Shown: positions 34,388-43,709 of the stretch, piece by piece | Layout: each line of letters starts with the position of its first letter | How positions within the stretch are numbered: position 1 is the stretch's first letter | Assembly: GCF_030817075.1 (NCBI RefSeq) | Contig: NZ_JAUSYU010000001.1 | Location: forward strand, 1,178,001 to 1,242,000 | DNA from: Arthrobacter sp. V1I9 | Lineage (GTDB): Bacteria > Actinomycetota > Actinomycetes > Actinomycetales > Micrococcaceae | Length of the DNA: 64,000 nt | Direction: 5' to 3' | The notes under the pieces: generated by a model | What the model saw: the letters and a program-made list of their open reading frames with translations, nothing else | The model's database searches: none | Told to the model about the DNA's origin: nothing | Position numbers and translations under genes: made by a program

Positions 34388-37300
34388 CAGTAACAGTTCC
34401 CTTTACAGGTCCCCGCGACGAGTACCGGCACGAATCAGCAGAAGGCCTTGAGGCCGGATTCGCAGAAGCAGCTGCAGCATTAAACGACGGCGGGACCGGG
34501 CACCCCGGCCAGCCCGGCTTTCCCGGCCTCAAACTGCTGCCGCCGCGGCAGATCCATGCCGAAGCCCCGTCCCTGACCATCGATCAGCAGGCCGCTGTCG
34601 ACGTCGCGCAGGGATCCGGGCCCGTGCTGGTGCCGGGGGCGCCGGGGACGGGAAAAACCACTGTTCTGGTTGAAGCCGCGGTTAACCGGGTCCTTCGGGA
34701 CGGGGTGGACCCCGAACGGATGCTCATACTGGCCCCCACGAGGCTGACCGCCGACTCCCTTCGGGACCGGTTCACGGCCCGGCTGGACAGGAGCCTCAGC
34801 ACCACGCCGGCCCGGACCTGGGCATCCTACGCCTTTGATGTCCTCCGCCGGGCAAAGGCCGAGGGAGTACTGCCGCTCTCGAGGCCGCCGCGCCTCCTTT
34901 CAGGTCCGGAGCAGGACCTCATCATCAAGGAACTCCTCGAAGGCCACCGCCTGCCAGGGCTGGAGTTGCCATGGCCTGACGACCTCGCGGGAGCCCTGGA
35001 GACACGCGGCTTCCGCCAGGAAGTACGGCAGCTGTTCGACCGCGTTATCGAGTCCGGCCTGACCGCCACGGACCTCGCTTACCTGGGCCGGCAGTGCAAC
35101 CGGCCCGACTGGATTGCCGCCGCGGGTTTGTACTCGGAGTACCGTGACGTTCTGGACCTGCGGATGCCTGAGGCATTTGACCCGGCCGGGATCATCACCG
35201 CCGCACGCCAGATCTTCCAGGACGTCCCTGAATTCCTGGCTGCCGAGCGCGAGCGCCTGCAGGTGATCATCGTTGATGACGTGCAGGAGGCAAACCCGGC
35301 CGTCTTCGAGCTTCTGGCTGACATAGCCCGCAGGAAGGATTGCTATGTGTCGTTCTCCCCGGACACCGTGGTCCAGGGGTTCCGCGGGGCCCGCCCTGAC
35401 CTGGTGGCCGAACTGCCGCAGCTGCTGTCGCCCGATGCTCCCGCATTGGAGCGGCCGCTCCGCTTCGCACACCGGCATACGCAGGTGCTGGCGGATGCGT
35501 GGCTGGGTGTCGCGGCCCGTATTTCCCAGCGGGCCGGCGGGCAGCTTGCCAGGCAGCTCGAGCAGCCGGCGGGGGACAGGGAGCAGGGAACGGTGGAAGC
35601 CCACCTGGTGCCGTCAGCAGTCCATGAACTGCGGTATGTGGCACAGCGCATCCTGGACCAGCACATCAACCACGGCCGGGACCTGTCCGGAATCGCGGTC
35701 ATTGTGCGCAACGGAGCCCAGGTAAGCGAGTTGCAGCGTTATCTGTCCGGCCAGGGGATCCCGGTTCGGGTGCCTGTGGCCGAATCGGCCGTCCGGGACG
35801 AAGTGGCGGTTCGGCCCCTGCTTGATGCGTTCGCCGTCGCGTTGGACCCCGCCTCGCTGACTCCCGAAATGGCTGTATCCCTCTTGACGTCCCGTATCGG
35901 CGGTGCCACGTCCATCGAGCTGCGCCGTCTGCGGCAGTCGCTGAGGCGCGAGGAGCTTCTGGGCGGTGGAGGACGCACCAGCGACGACCTGCTCGTTGAA
36001 GCTTTGCTGGAACCGGCAGCCCTGTCCTCCCTCGGCATGGAAGGCAGGGCTGCGCGCCGCACAGCGAACATGATCCAGGCGGGCCGGAAAGCTGCCTTTG
36101 AACCGGGTGCCAACGCTGAGTCCGTGCTGTGGGCTCTCTGGAATTCGACCCGCCTGTCCACAGCCTGGACGGAAACAGCGCTGTCCGGCGGGCCGCACGG
36201 TGCCCGTGCCGACCGGGACCTTGATGCCATGATGGCGCTGTTCCACACGGCTGAACGGTACGTTGACCAGATGCCCGGCGCCGGTCCGGAGCAGTTTCTG
36301 GAGTACCTGCTGAACCAGGAACTTCCCATGGACACCCTTGCCGCCCGGGCGCAGTTGGACGACGCCGTGGAACTCATGACTCCCGCCAGCGCAGCAGGGC
36401 GGGAGTGGCCGGTTGTCCTGGTGGCCGGACTCCAGGAAGGCGTGTGGCCCAACACCCGGCTCCGCGGCGAATTGCTGGGCAGCACCCTGTACGCCGACGC
36501 AGTGGAGCATGGAGCAGGGTACGCACTGCAGCGGGATCCGCTGAGCCGGTTGCGGGACATCCGTTACGACGAACTGCGGAGCTTCTCCACGGCGGTGTCG
36601 CGGGCCAGCGAGCTCCTGATCTGCACTGCCGTCTCCTCCGAGGACGATCAGCCGTCCTCCTTCCTTGATTACGTCGCCCCCCTCAACCCGGACCAGGACC
36701 GCCGGGCATTCACCCCGGTGGAACGGCCCATGACCTTGCGCGCGCTGGTTGCCGAACTCCGGCAATATGCCCAGCTGGATGGGCGCCACGAGGCTGAGGC
36801 GGAGGAAGCGGTGCGGGTCCTCGCGCAGCTCGCCGCTGCCGAGCCCCCCGTGGCTGGCGCGCACCCCGGGAGCTGGTGGGGGCTGCCACAGCTGACCTCG
36901 TCCGATGCCGTGGTTCCCCCCGGTGGAACAGTGTCTGTGTCGCCGTCGAAAGTGGAGACAGTGCAGAAGTCGCCGCTCGACTGGTTTGTGCAGGCAGCAG
37001 GCGGCGAAGCGGCCACGGACTTCGCCAGGAGCCTGGGCACGCTGGTCCACGCCATCGCGCAGGAGCTTCCGGATGCGTCGGGAGCAGAATACGTGGCCGA
37101 ACTGGTTCGCCGCTGGCCTGCGCTCGGAATGAAGGACAACTGGGAGGGAAGGCTTGATTTCCAGCGTGCGGAGGCCATGGTGCGCAAGCTTGCCCAGTAC
37201 GTGCTGGTCATGAGGAGCGAGGGCCGGAGCCTGCTGGGGGTCGAGCAGGACTTCGAGGTGGCGCTCCCGGACGTGGTGGTGGACGAAGGTGCGCCGCGTG

Positions 37301-37737
37301 CCGCCGTCCTCCGTGGGCAGGTGGACCGCCTGGAAATTGACAGTGAGGGCAGGCTTGTCATCGTGGATCTTAAAACGGGAAAACGCCAGCCGGCTAAAAC
37401 GGAACTTTCCACGCATCCGCAGCTTGGGTCCTACCAGGCCGCGGTCCTTGCAGGTGCCTTCAGCGGTAGCCCTGAAGGGAGCACCCCTGCGGTGCCAGGC
37501 GGCGCAGTACTCGCCCAGCTTGGTACGGGCGCAAAAAATCCCGGCATCCAGCAGCAGGAAGCCCTTGATCCGCAGGACAACTGGGCTATGGACATGGTGA
37601 AGGAGGCCGCTGTGGTGATGGGTGGCAGCGAATTTTTGGCACGGCACGACCCCTCCAAGGGAAGCCACGGCGGCCACGGCTGCCGGCTCCCCGAAGTGTG
37701 TCCGCTGTGTGTGCGGGGAAGGCAGGTCACGGAATGA
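34384..37737 (+). CDS. adnA: AdnA-like helicase-nuclease subunit
   Basis: A 1117-residue UvrD-type motor fused to a RecB-type nuclease, matching the A subunit of the actinobacterial double-strand-break resection machine AdnAB. The Q-motif is LTIDQQAAVD (64-73) and Walker A is GAPGTGKT (85-92). Motif II reads VDDVQE (about 296) rather than DExQ, so the catalytic Glu is replaced by Asp. A late motor motif is VLVAGLQEGVWPN (about 677). The nuclease has VIVDLKTGKRQ (about 990) with the catalytic Asp and Lys, and a C-terminal C-x5-C-x2-C (GCRLPEVCPLC); the N-terminal partner Cys expected for an iron-sulfur nuclease is Ser (QKSPLDWF). Overlaps ATL and adnB by four bases each. Confidence 0.92.
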   Translation: MTVTVPFTGPRDEYRHESAEGLEAGFAEAAAALNDGGTGHPGQPGFPGLKLLPPRQIHAEAPSLTIDQQAAVDVAQGSGPVLVPGAPGTGKTTVLVEAAVNRVLRDGVDPERMLILAPTRLTADSLRDRFTARLDRSLSTTPARTWASYAFDVLRRAKAEGVLPLSRPPRLLSGPEQDLIIKELLEGHRLPGLELPWPDDLAGALETRGFRQEVRQLFDRVIESGLTATDLAYLGRQCNRPDWIAAAGLYSEYRDVLDLRMPEAFDPAGIITAARQIFQDVPEFLAAERERLQVIIVDDVQEANPAVFELLADIARRKDCYVSFSPDTVVQGFRGARPDLVAELPQLLSPDAPALERPLRFAHRHTQVLADAWLGVAARISQRAGGQLARQLEQPAGDREQGTVEAHLVPSAVHELRYVAQRILDQHINHGRDLSGIAVIVRNGAQVSELQRYLSGQGIPVRVPVAESAVRDEVAVRPLLDAFAVALDPASLTPEMAVSLLTSRIGGATSIELRRLRQSLRREELLGGGGRTSDDLLVEALLEPAALSSLGMEGRAARRTANMIQAGRKAAFEPGANAESVLWALWNSTRLSTAWTETALSGGPHGARADRDLDAMMALFHTAERYVDQMPGAGPEQFLEYLLNQELPMDTLAARAQLDDAVELMTPASAAGREWPVVLVAGLQEGVWPNTRLRGELLGSTLYADAVEHGAGYALQRDPLSRLRDIRYDELRSFSTAVSRASELLICTAVSSEDDQPSSFLDYVAPLNPDQDRRAFTPVERPMTLRALVAELRQYAQLDGRHEAEAEEAVRVLAQLAAAEPPVAGAHPGSWWGLPQLTSSDAVVPPGGTVSVSPSKVETVQKSPLDWFVQAAGGEAATDFARSLGTLVHAIAQELPDASGAEYVAELVRRWPALGMKDNWEGRLDFQRAEAMVRKLAQYVLVMRSEGRSLLGVEQDFEVALPDVVVDEGAPRAAVLRGQVDRLEIDSEGRLVIVDLKTGKRQPAKTELSTHPQLGSYQAAVLAGAFSGSPEGSTPAVPGGAVLAQLGTGAKNPGIQQQEALDPQDNWAMDMVKEAAVVMGGSEFLARHDPSKGSHGGHGCRLPEVCPLCVRGRQVTE

Positions 37738-40700
37738 ACCTGAATTCAGCCGTTGCCAGGACCACTGTGCCCGAACCGCGGTTCACCCCGGAAGAGCTCT
37801 CCGTGCTGCTGGGGGAGAAGAACGTCCCCACGCCGGAACAGTCGGCCATCATCAGTTCGCCGCTGACGCCGCGGCTGGTCATCGCGGGCGCAGGTTCGGG
37901 CAAAACCGCCACCATGGCCGACCGCGTCGTTTGGCTGGTGGCCAACGGCTGGGTCAGGCCTGAGGAAGTCCTCGGGGTGACGTTCACCCGCAAGGCCGCC
38001 AGGTGAGCTGGCGTCCCGGATCCGGGCCAAGCTGGCTGCCCTGCAACGGCTGGCCGGCCAGGAAACCGGGCACCGGCTGTTCCCGGAACAGGCGGCCAGC
38101 AGCGATTCCCTCGAGCCCAAGGTGTCCACCTACCACTCCTTTGCCAGCGGCATCGTCTCGGATTACGGGCTCCGGCTGGGCGTGGAGCGGGACGTGGTCC
38201 TCCTCGGCGGCGCCCAGGCCTGGCAGCTGGCCAGCGAAGTAGTGGAGGCCTACGACGGCGAGTACGCCCACTTCCGTTCTGCCAAGTCGACTCTGGTGAA
38301 AGCGGTCATCCAACTGGCCGGCGAATGTGCGGAGCACCTTCAGGAGCCCGAGGACGTTGAGGCCTGGCTGATGGCCAGGCTGTCCGAATTTGAGTCCCTG
38401 CCGTACCAGGACGGCAAAAAGAAGAACCCGCCCCAGGCGGCGGCCGAGCTCGCCGGCATGCTCCGCACCCGGGCGAGCGTGGCCGACATGGTTGGCCGGT
38501 ACGCGGCAGCGAAGCGGTCACGGGGCGCCCTTGACTTCGGAGACCTGGTGGCCCTCGCCGCCAAGGTGGCGCAGGATGTCCCCTTGGCTGCACACATGGA
38601 ACGGCAGCGGTACAAGGTGGTGCTGCTCGACGAATTCCAGGACACTTCATATGCCCAATTGGTGTTGTTCTCCCGGCTCTTCGGTGGCGGCCACGCGGTA
38701 ACCGCAGTGGGCGACCCCAATCAGTCGATCTACGGTTTTCGTGGGGCCTCGGCCGGGCAGCTTTTCCACTTTGTCCGCGAATTCCCGGTACACAGCGGTT
38801 CAGCGGAGGCCGGTCAGTGGGCTCCTGCCCCCACGTCCTACCTGACGACGGCCTGGCGGAACGGGCGGTCCATTCTCTCGGCAGCCAACGTTATGTCTGA
38901 GTCTTTGGGCAAGGCGGCTGCGCAACGGGGACCGGCGGGCGGGGGAGGCTCTGCAGCAGCGGACGTGCCCCCGTTGCAACCCAGCCCGCATGCAGTCGAG
39001 GGAACAGTGGTGCTGGGGCGCTTCGGCACCGATGTTGATGAGGCGTGTGCGCTGGCTGAAGACGTTCTTAGGTACCGTGTGACGGACTTCGAGCTGAAAT
39101 CAGACGGGACCCCCGTACCGCCCGCCCTTGCTGTCCTTTGCCGACGCCGCGCGCAAATGGAAACCATCCGGCGCCAGTTTGAAGCCCGGGGAATCCCGTA
39201 TGAAATTGTCGGTCTCGGCGGGCTACTGGACACCCCGGAGATTGTGGACCTCGTGGCCACGCTGCGCGTGCTGGCCGACCCCGGACGCTCGGATTCGCTG
39301 ATGCGCCTGCTGGCGGGCGCCCGCTGGCGTATCGGTCCCGCTGACCTGATGGCGCTGCGGGACTGGTCCAGCCAGCTGGCGCGCCGGCGGGGGCAAGCCG
39401 CTGAGCGGTCCCTTGACGAGCAGCCGGACGAAGCCGGTGAAACCGTCCTCGAAAGCGACCTGACCGACGCCGCCAGCTTGGTGGAAGCCCTGGATTGGCT
39501 GCCCAGGGAGGGGTGGACGTCCGCCAATGGCCGGTCGCTCAGCGACGGCGCCCGCACCAGGCTTGCCCGGTTGTCGTCTGAGCTGCGGCAACTCCGGACC
39601 TACCTCGGCGACGACCTCACCACACTGCTGGGTGAAGTCGAGCGGGCCATGCTGCTCGACATCGAAGTGGCCGCGCGGCCCGGCATCAGCATCCACCAGG
39701 CCCGCCGTAACCTCGACGCATTCCAGGACGCCGCTGCGGGGTTCCTGCGGACATCCCAGCGCGTGGACATCCTCGCGTTCCTGTCCTGGCTGGAGGCTGC
39801 AGCCGTGGAGGAAAACGGGTTGGAAGCGCCGGCCAGCGACGTCAACCGGGAAGCCGTACAACTCCTGACCGTCCATGCATCGAAGGGCCTCGAATGGGAC
39901 GCGGTCTTTGTCCCCGGGCTTAATGCCGGGGCCTTCCCCAGTGACAGGGACTCCCGCTGGAGCAGCGGTTCGGCGGCGTTGCCCTGGCCGCTCCGCGGCG
40001 ACCGTGCCGATCTTCCGCAGTGGGACCTTGACCAGCCTGACCAGAAAGGCTGGCTGGACGCGGAAAAGGACTTTAAGTCAGCCGTCCAGGCCCACGGGGA
40101 GTCAGAGGAACGCCGCCTGGCGTACGTGGCCTACACCAGGGCCAAGCACGTCCTGTGGGTGTCCAGCCCTGCGTGGGTCGGCTCCCGGGCGGGGCGTGCG
40201 GAGATGTCCCCGTTCCTTACCGAGCTCGAGGAACTCACCAAGGTGACGGGGGCCGCGCCGCGGGCTGCTGCGACTGTTCATCCGGGGTCGCTGGAGGAAG
40301 CCGCCCTCCCGGAGAAGAGCCCGCTCACCCTGGAAGCCGAAGTCGCCAGCTGGCCGTACGACCCCCTTGAGGGGCCTGTGGATCCACGTTCCGGTAACCG
40401 CCTGCGCCTGTCAGGCGGAAGACGGCAGGCCATGGAGACAGCCGCCGCCAAGGTTCTTGGCGCCCTGGGGGCCCGGAACGGGGAAGCACTTCCGGTACCG
40501 CACCAGGAATTGCCCGCAGGGCAGCCTGATCCCGGCAGGGAGCTGGCCGGTGTGGCACGGGGATGGGCGCGGGAAGCGGCTCTGCTGCTGGAACGGCGCG
40601 CCAAAAGGACCGCCGGCCGGGAAGTGCACCTTCCCGGGCATATCTCCGCATCCACCCTGGTGGAACTGCGGGAGGATCCCGCCGCGGTGCTTGGCAGGCT

Positions 40701-41223
40701 TCGCAGGCCCGTGCCCCGCGAACCCGGGATGTCAGCCCGGAAGGGAACTGCCTTCCATGCCTGGGTGGAGGAGTACTTCGGTGCCGCCGGAATGCTCGAC
40801 CTCGGCGAAGCTCCCGGCTCAGACGACCACATCGATGCTGCCTACGACCTCGACGCCATGGTGGCAACCTTCAAGGCGTCGCCTTGGGCCAACCGGTCGC
40901 CGGCTTTTGTGGAGGCGCCGGTCGAGACCCGTGTGGGCGACGTCGTGGTGCGTGGGCGCATCGACGCCGTCTTCCGGGACGCCGACGGGCGGTGGGACCT
41001 GGTGGACTGGAAGACAGGACGGCGGCCGTCCGCTGCGCAGCTGAGGACTAAGTCCGTGCAGCTTGCGGTGTACCGCCTGGCTTGGGCGCGGCTGAACGGG
41101 GTACCCCTCGACGAAGTACGGGCGGCCTTCTTCTACGTGGCGGACAACGAGGTGGTGCGTCCCCACGACCTCGGAACAGCCGCAGAGCTGGAGGAAATCG
41201 TGGCGGCTGCGCTTAGTTCTTAG
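37734..41223 (+). pseudogene. adnB: AdnB-like helicase-nuclease subunit with a frameshift in motif Ia
   Basis: Partner of AdnA, starting at the ATG that overlaps the adnA stop. The first 90 codons run through Walker A (IAGAGSGKTATMADRV) to GVTFTRKAAR and then hit TGA (38004-38006). The conserved sequence continues one frame over (ELASRIRAKLAAL, then STYHSFASG) without further lesion to 41223. One extra base, most simply the A at 38001, explains this and would restore KAAGELASR. The corrected protein would be about 1162 residues with motif II VVLLDEFQDTS, later UvrD motifs and a C-terminal RecB nuclease (WDLVDWKTGRRP). It may be a sequencing error, a real null allele or a +1 recoding site. The last 11 bases overlap the convergent phosphotransferase-like gene. 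Confidence 0.85.
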
Positions 41224-42478
41224 TGACGTCCACGATGGAAATAGCTGCCGTGGAGGTGTCGTCCAGGTCTTTCCTGTCATCCGCCTTGGACTGCCCGCTG
41301 TTTTTCGTCCCGATGCTGCCGGCGGGGTTGTCTGTGGCGGCGTCAGCCGCGGAATCCGCGGAGATGGGAGTGACGTGGACCGCCGGCTGAACCGGGGCCG
41401 GGACCGGCACCACCGTAACGGAGGGCACCAAACCTGAAGGCTCGGCGTCGGCCGCCCTCATGGCCGGCACATTGCCCACGGCCGGGGCACTTCCCACGGT
41501 GGGCACACTGCCTGTAGCCGGAGCGCCCGGCGCCGGCTGGGGCTCCACGCTGATGGGCTGCCCGCCGTGCTCTTCGATATCCCGGGCAAGGGTGCTTAGC
41601 ATCTCCTCTGCCTCGGAGATCATGCCGGGGTCTTCCGCGGCGATCCCCTTCACCAGGTACTGGGCAAGGGCGAACTCGGCGGACAGTGCTGCCCGGCGCA
41701 GAAGATGGTTATCCGGGGTGTCCCGGCGGCTGGCGGTGTAGGCGCCCAGGACCGCGTCCACGAAGTCCTGCTCGTTGGAGGCAACAAGCCAGGCGAAATC
41801 GTCGGCTGGATCGCCGATCCTCAGGTCAGTCCAGCCGGTCACTGCAGTGACCCGCTGGCCTTCCACCAGGAGGTTGTCCTCATGGAGGTCGCCGTGCACC
41901 ACGCTGGGGTTGAAACGCCACAGGGAGACGTCTTCCATGGCGTGCTCCCAGCGGAGCAGCAGGGCCGGGGGAATTTTCCCGGTGGTGGCCGCCTGGTCGA
42001 GTTCATTCAGCCGGCGCTGCCGGAACTCATTGGGGGTGTAGCTGGGCAGGTCGGCATTGCTGACCAGCGAACGGGGCAGGTCATGGATGGTGGCAAGGGC
42101 CACGCCAATTTCACGGGCAAGGGCATCGGGCCCGGCCGTCAGTTCCTCGACACTGCGCGTGCTGCCGGCCAGATGCGAGTAGACAAACGTACTCAAGGTC
42201 CCCAGCCGCACGCTGCCGGCAACTGTGGGCATAAGGAAGGGCAGTTCGGCGCGAATGGCGGGAGCGAAAGCCCGCAGCACGAGAAATTCCGTTTCAAGCC
42301 GGGCGCTTGCCTCGGCATGCCGCGGTGAGCGGACCCGCCACCGCTTACCCTCCGAGTCGAGCAGCAGGGCCGAGTCGAAGTCCGCGGGGTCGTCCGGGGC
42401 AGAGCTAACGGCCGTCGGGGTCAGTCCGGGGACTGCCGCGGTTGCAACGGCTGCCAGTTCAATCGGTTTTCTTCTCAC
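41213..42478 (-). CDS. Phosphotransferase-like protein (APH/choline kinase fold) with disordered tail
   Basis: About 421 residues. The kinase-like domain (about 30-300) has the Brenner motif VVHGDLHEDNLLV with catalytic Asp and Asn and a metal-site segment WTDLRIGDPADDFAW. The last 130 residues are Pro/Ala/Val-rich with short repeats (ATGSVPTVGSAPAVGNVPA). The fold is that of aminoglycoside, macrolide and small-molecule kinases; the true substrate is unknown and resistance should not be assumed. The GTG at 42478 is preferred to a TTG at 42520 because TACCGT sits exactly 12 bp upstream. Its 3' end overlaps adnB by 11 bp. Confidence 0.85.
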   Translation of the reverse strand: MRRKPIELAAVATAAVPGLTPTAVSSAPDDPADFDSALLLDSEGKRWRVRSPRHAEASARLETEFLVLRAFAPAIRAELPFLMPTVAGSVRLGTLSTFVYSHLAGSTRSVEELTAGPDALAREIGVALATIHDLPRSLVSNADLPSYTPNEFRQRRLNELDQAATTGKIPPALLLRWEHAMEDVSLWRFNPSVVHGDLHEDNLLVEGQRVTAVTGWTDLRIGDPADDFAWLVASNEQDFVDAVLGAYTASRRDTPDNHLLRRAALSAEFALAQYLVKGIAAEDPGMISEAEEMLSTLARDIEEHGGQPISVEPQPAPGAPATGSVPTVGSAPAVGNVPAMRAADAEPSGLVPSVTVVPVPAPVQPAVHVTPISADSAADAATDNPAGSIGTKNSGQSKADDRKDLDDTSTAAISIVDVTKN

Positions 42479-42484
42479 CGTTCC

Positions 42485-42490
42485 ACGGTA
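42485..42490 (-). promoter_or_regulatory. -10 hexamer of the phosphotransferase-like gene
   Basis: TACCGT begins exactly 12 bp before the GTG at 42478; it decides that start over the upstream TTG. Confidence 0.45.
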
Positions 42491-42616
42491 GATTGCGTCC
42501 CGTCCAAGACACCGGTCCAAGGACGGCGAGTCTTCAGATATAGTCCAAAACCGGGTGGGCGGGCGGGCCTAACGATTGGGACATGCCACCAAATATCAAT
42601 TGTCGGTCCCAGTCAG

Positions 42617-42622
42617 TACGGT
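42617..42622 (+). promoter_or_regulatory. -10 hexamer of nudC
   Basis: TACGGT begins exactly 12 bp before the nudC ATG; leaderless mRNA predicted. Confidence 0.5.
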
Positions 42623-42628
42623 GGACAC

Positions 42629-43651
42629 ATGAGCCATGCGGAGTCTGTTACACCGGTCCACCTGGGCAAGGCGGCCCGGCTGCCGGCAAACCACCTGATG
42701 GACACGGTTCTCCCGGTGCCTCCTGCGCTGGTTGACCGCGGTTCCGTCGCCCGGGCACAACCGGGCATGGTGGAGGAACTCCTTGCCAGTGCGAACACCC
42801 TGGCGGTTGTCCTCTCGGGCCGGCAGGGCCTGGTCCAGGGCGGGGGGCTGTTGATGTCCGGCGCCCGGGCACTCCGTGATGAGCTTGCCGCCGCGGGTTC
42901 CGCGCCACAACTGACGGTTTACCTTGGTTCGGCCCTGCCCGATTCTGACCTACCCCCGGGCACCCAACTACTGCTTTTCGTCCTGCCGGAAGCGCTGGAG
43001 CCGGGAACTGCCGGAATCCCCTCGGATGCAACGTGGGCCGGATTCCGGGATGTTGCGGCCGGGCTGAGCCCAACGCATACCGCACTTTTTGTTGAAGCCA
43101 GCGCCATCGCCAACTGGCATGCCACCCACACGCACTGTCCGCGCTGTGGTTCGCTTACGGACGTGGAAGCCGGGGGATGGGTCCGGCGCTGCCCGGTTGA
43201 TGACTCTGAACACTATCCGCGAACCGATCCGGCCATCATCGTCACCGTAGTAGGTCCGGACGGCCGCCTGCTCCTCGGCGGCGGTGGCGCCCGTGATGCC
43301 AGGAACTATTCAACCCTGGCGGGGTTCGTGGAACCGGGGGAGTCCCTGGAACAGGCAGTGGTCCGGGAGATTCATGAGGAGGTGGGAGTGCGGGTCACCG
43401 CGTGCCAGTACCTTGGCTCGCAGTCCTGGCCGTTCCCCGCCTCCCTTATGCTTGGATTTACCGCCGTCACTGAAGACGCCGAGGCAACGCCCGACGGCGT
43501 GGAGGTCACCAGGGCGCGCTGGTTCAGCCGTGAGGAGCTCCAGGACGCCGTGCTCGCCGGTGAGATCACCATCTCCAGCCGGCTGTCGATTGCCCGCTCC
43601 CTGATAGAGCACTGGTTCGGCGGACGTATTCAGGACCTGGCAGGCGCCTGA
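42629..43651 (+). CDS. nudC: NAD(+) diphosphatase / RNA deNADding enzyme NudC
   Basis: A 340-residue Nudix hydrolase that cleaves NAD(H) to NMN and AMP and, in E. coli, removes NAD caps from RNA. The Nudix box is GFVEPGESLEQAVVREIHEEVGV-like (about 232-255) and the NudC-specific SQSWPFPASLM follows. The zinc ribbon reads HCPRCG...RRCPVDDSEHYPR: three cysteines are present and the fourth is Asp. It is followed 58 bp later by uvrD2, an arrangement shared with mycobacteria. Confidence 0.94.
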   Translation: MSHAESVTPVHLGKAARLPANHLMDTVLPVPPALVDRGSVARAQPGMVEELLASANTLAVVLSGRQGLVQGGGLLMSGARALRDELAAAGSAPQLTVYLGSALPDSDLPPGTQLLLFVLPEALEPGTAGIPSDATWAGFRDVAAGLSPTHTALFVEASAIANWHATHTHCPRCGSLTDVEAGGWVRRCPVDDSEHYPRTDPAIIVTVVGPDGRLLLGGGGARDARNYSTLAGFVEPGESLEQAVVREIHEEVGVRVTACQYLGSQSWPFPASLMLGFTAVTEDAEATPDGVEVTRARWFSREELQDAVLAGEITISSRLSIARSLIEHWFGGRIQDLAGA

Positions 43652-43709
43652 AGCCTTACTTATCCATCAGACTCCAGCACGCGGTAGTCGAGACGAAAAA
43701 GCAGCAAAA

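Noticed and set aside
35614..37677. 687-codon open frame antisense to adnA
   Set aside because: No recognisable domain; its composition is the mirror of a high-GC gene and adnA on the other strand is clearly real.
41213..42478. Aminoglycoside resistance gene
   Set aside because: Only the general kinase fold is visible; position in a core block argues against acquired resistance.
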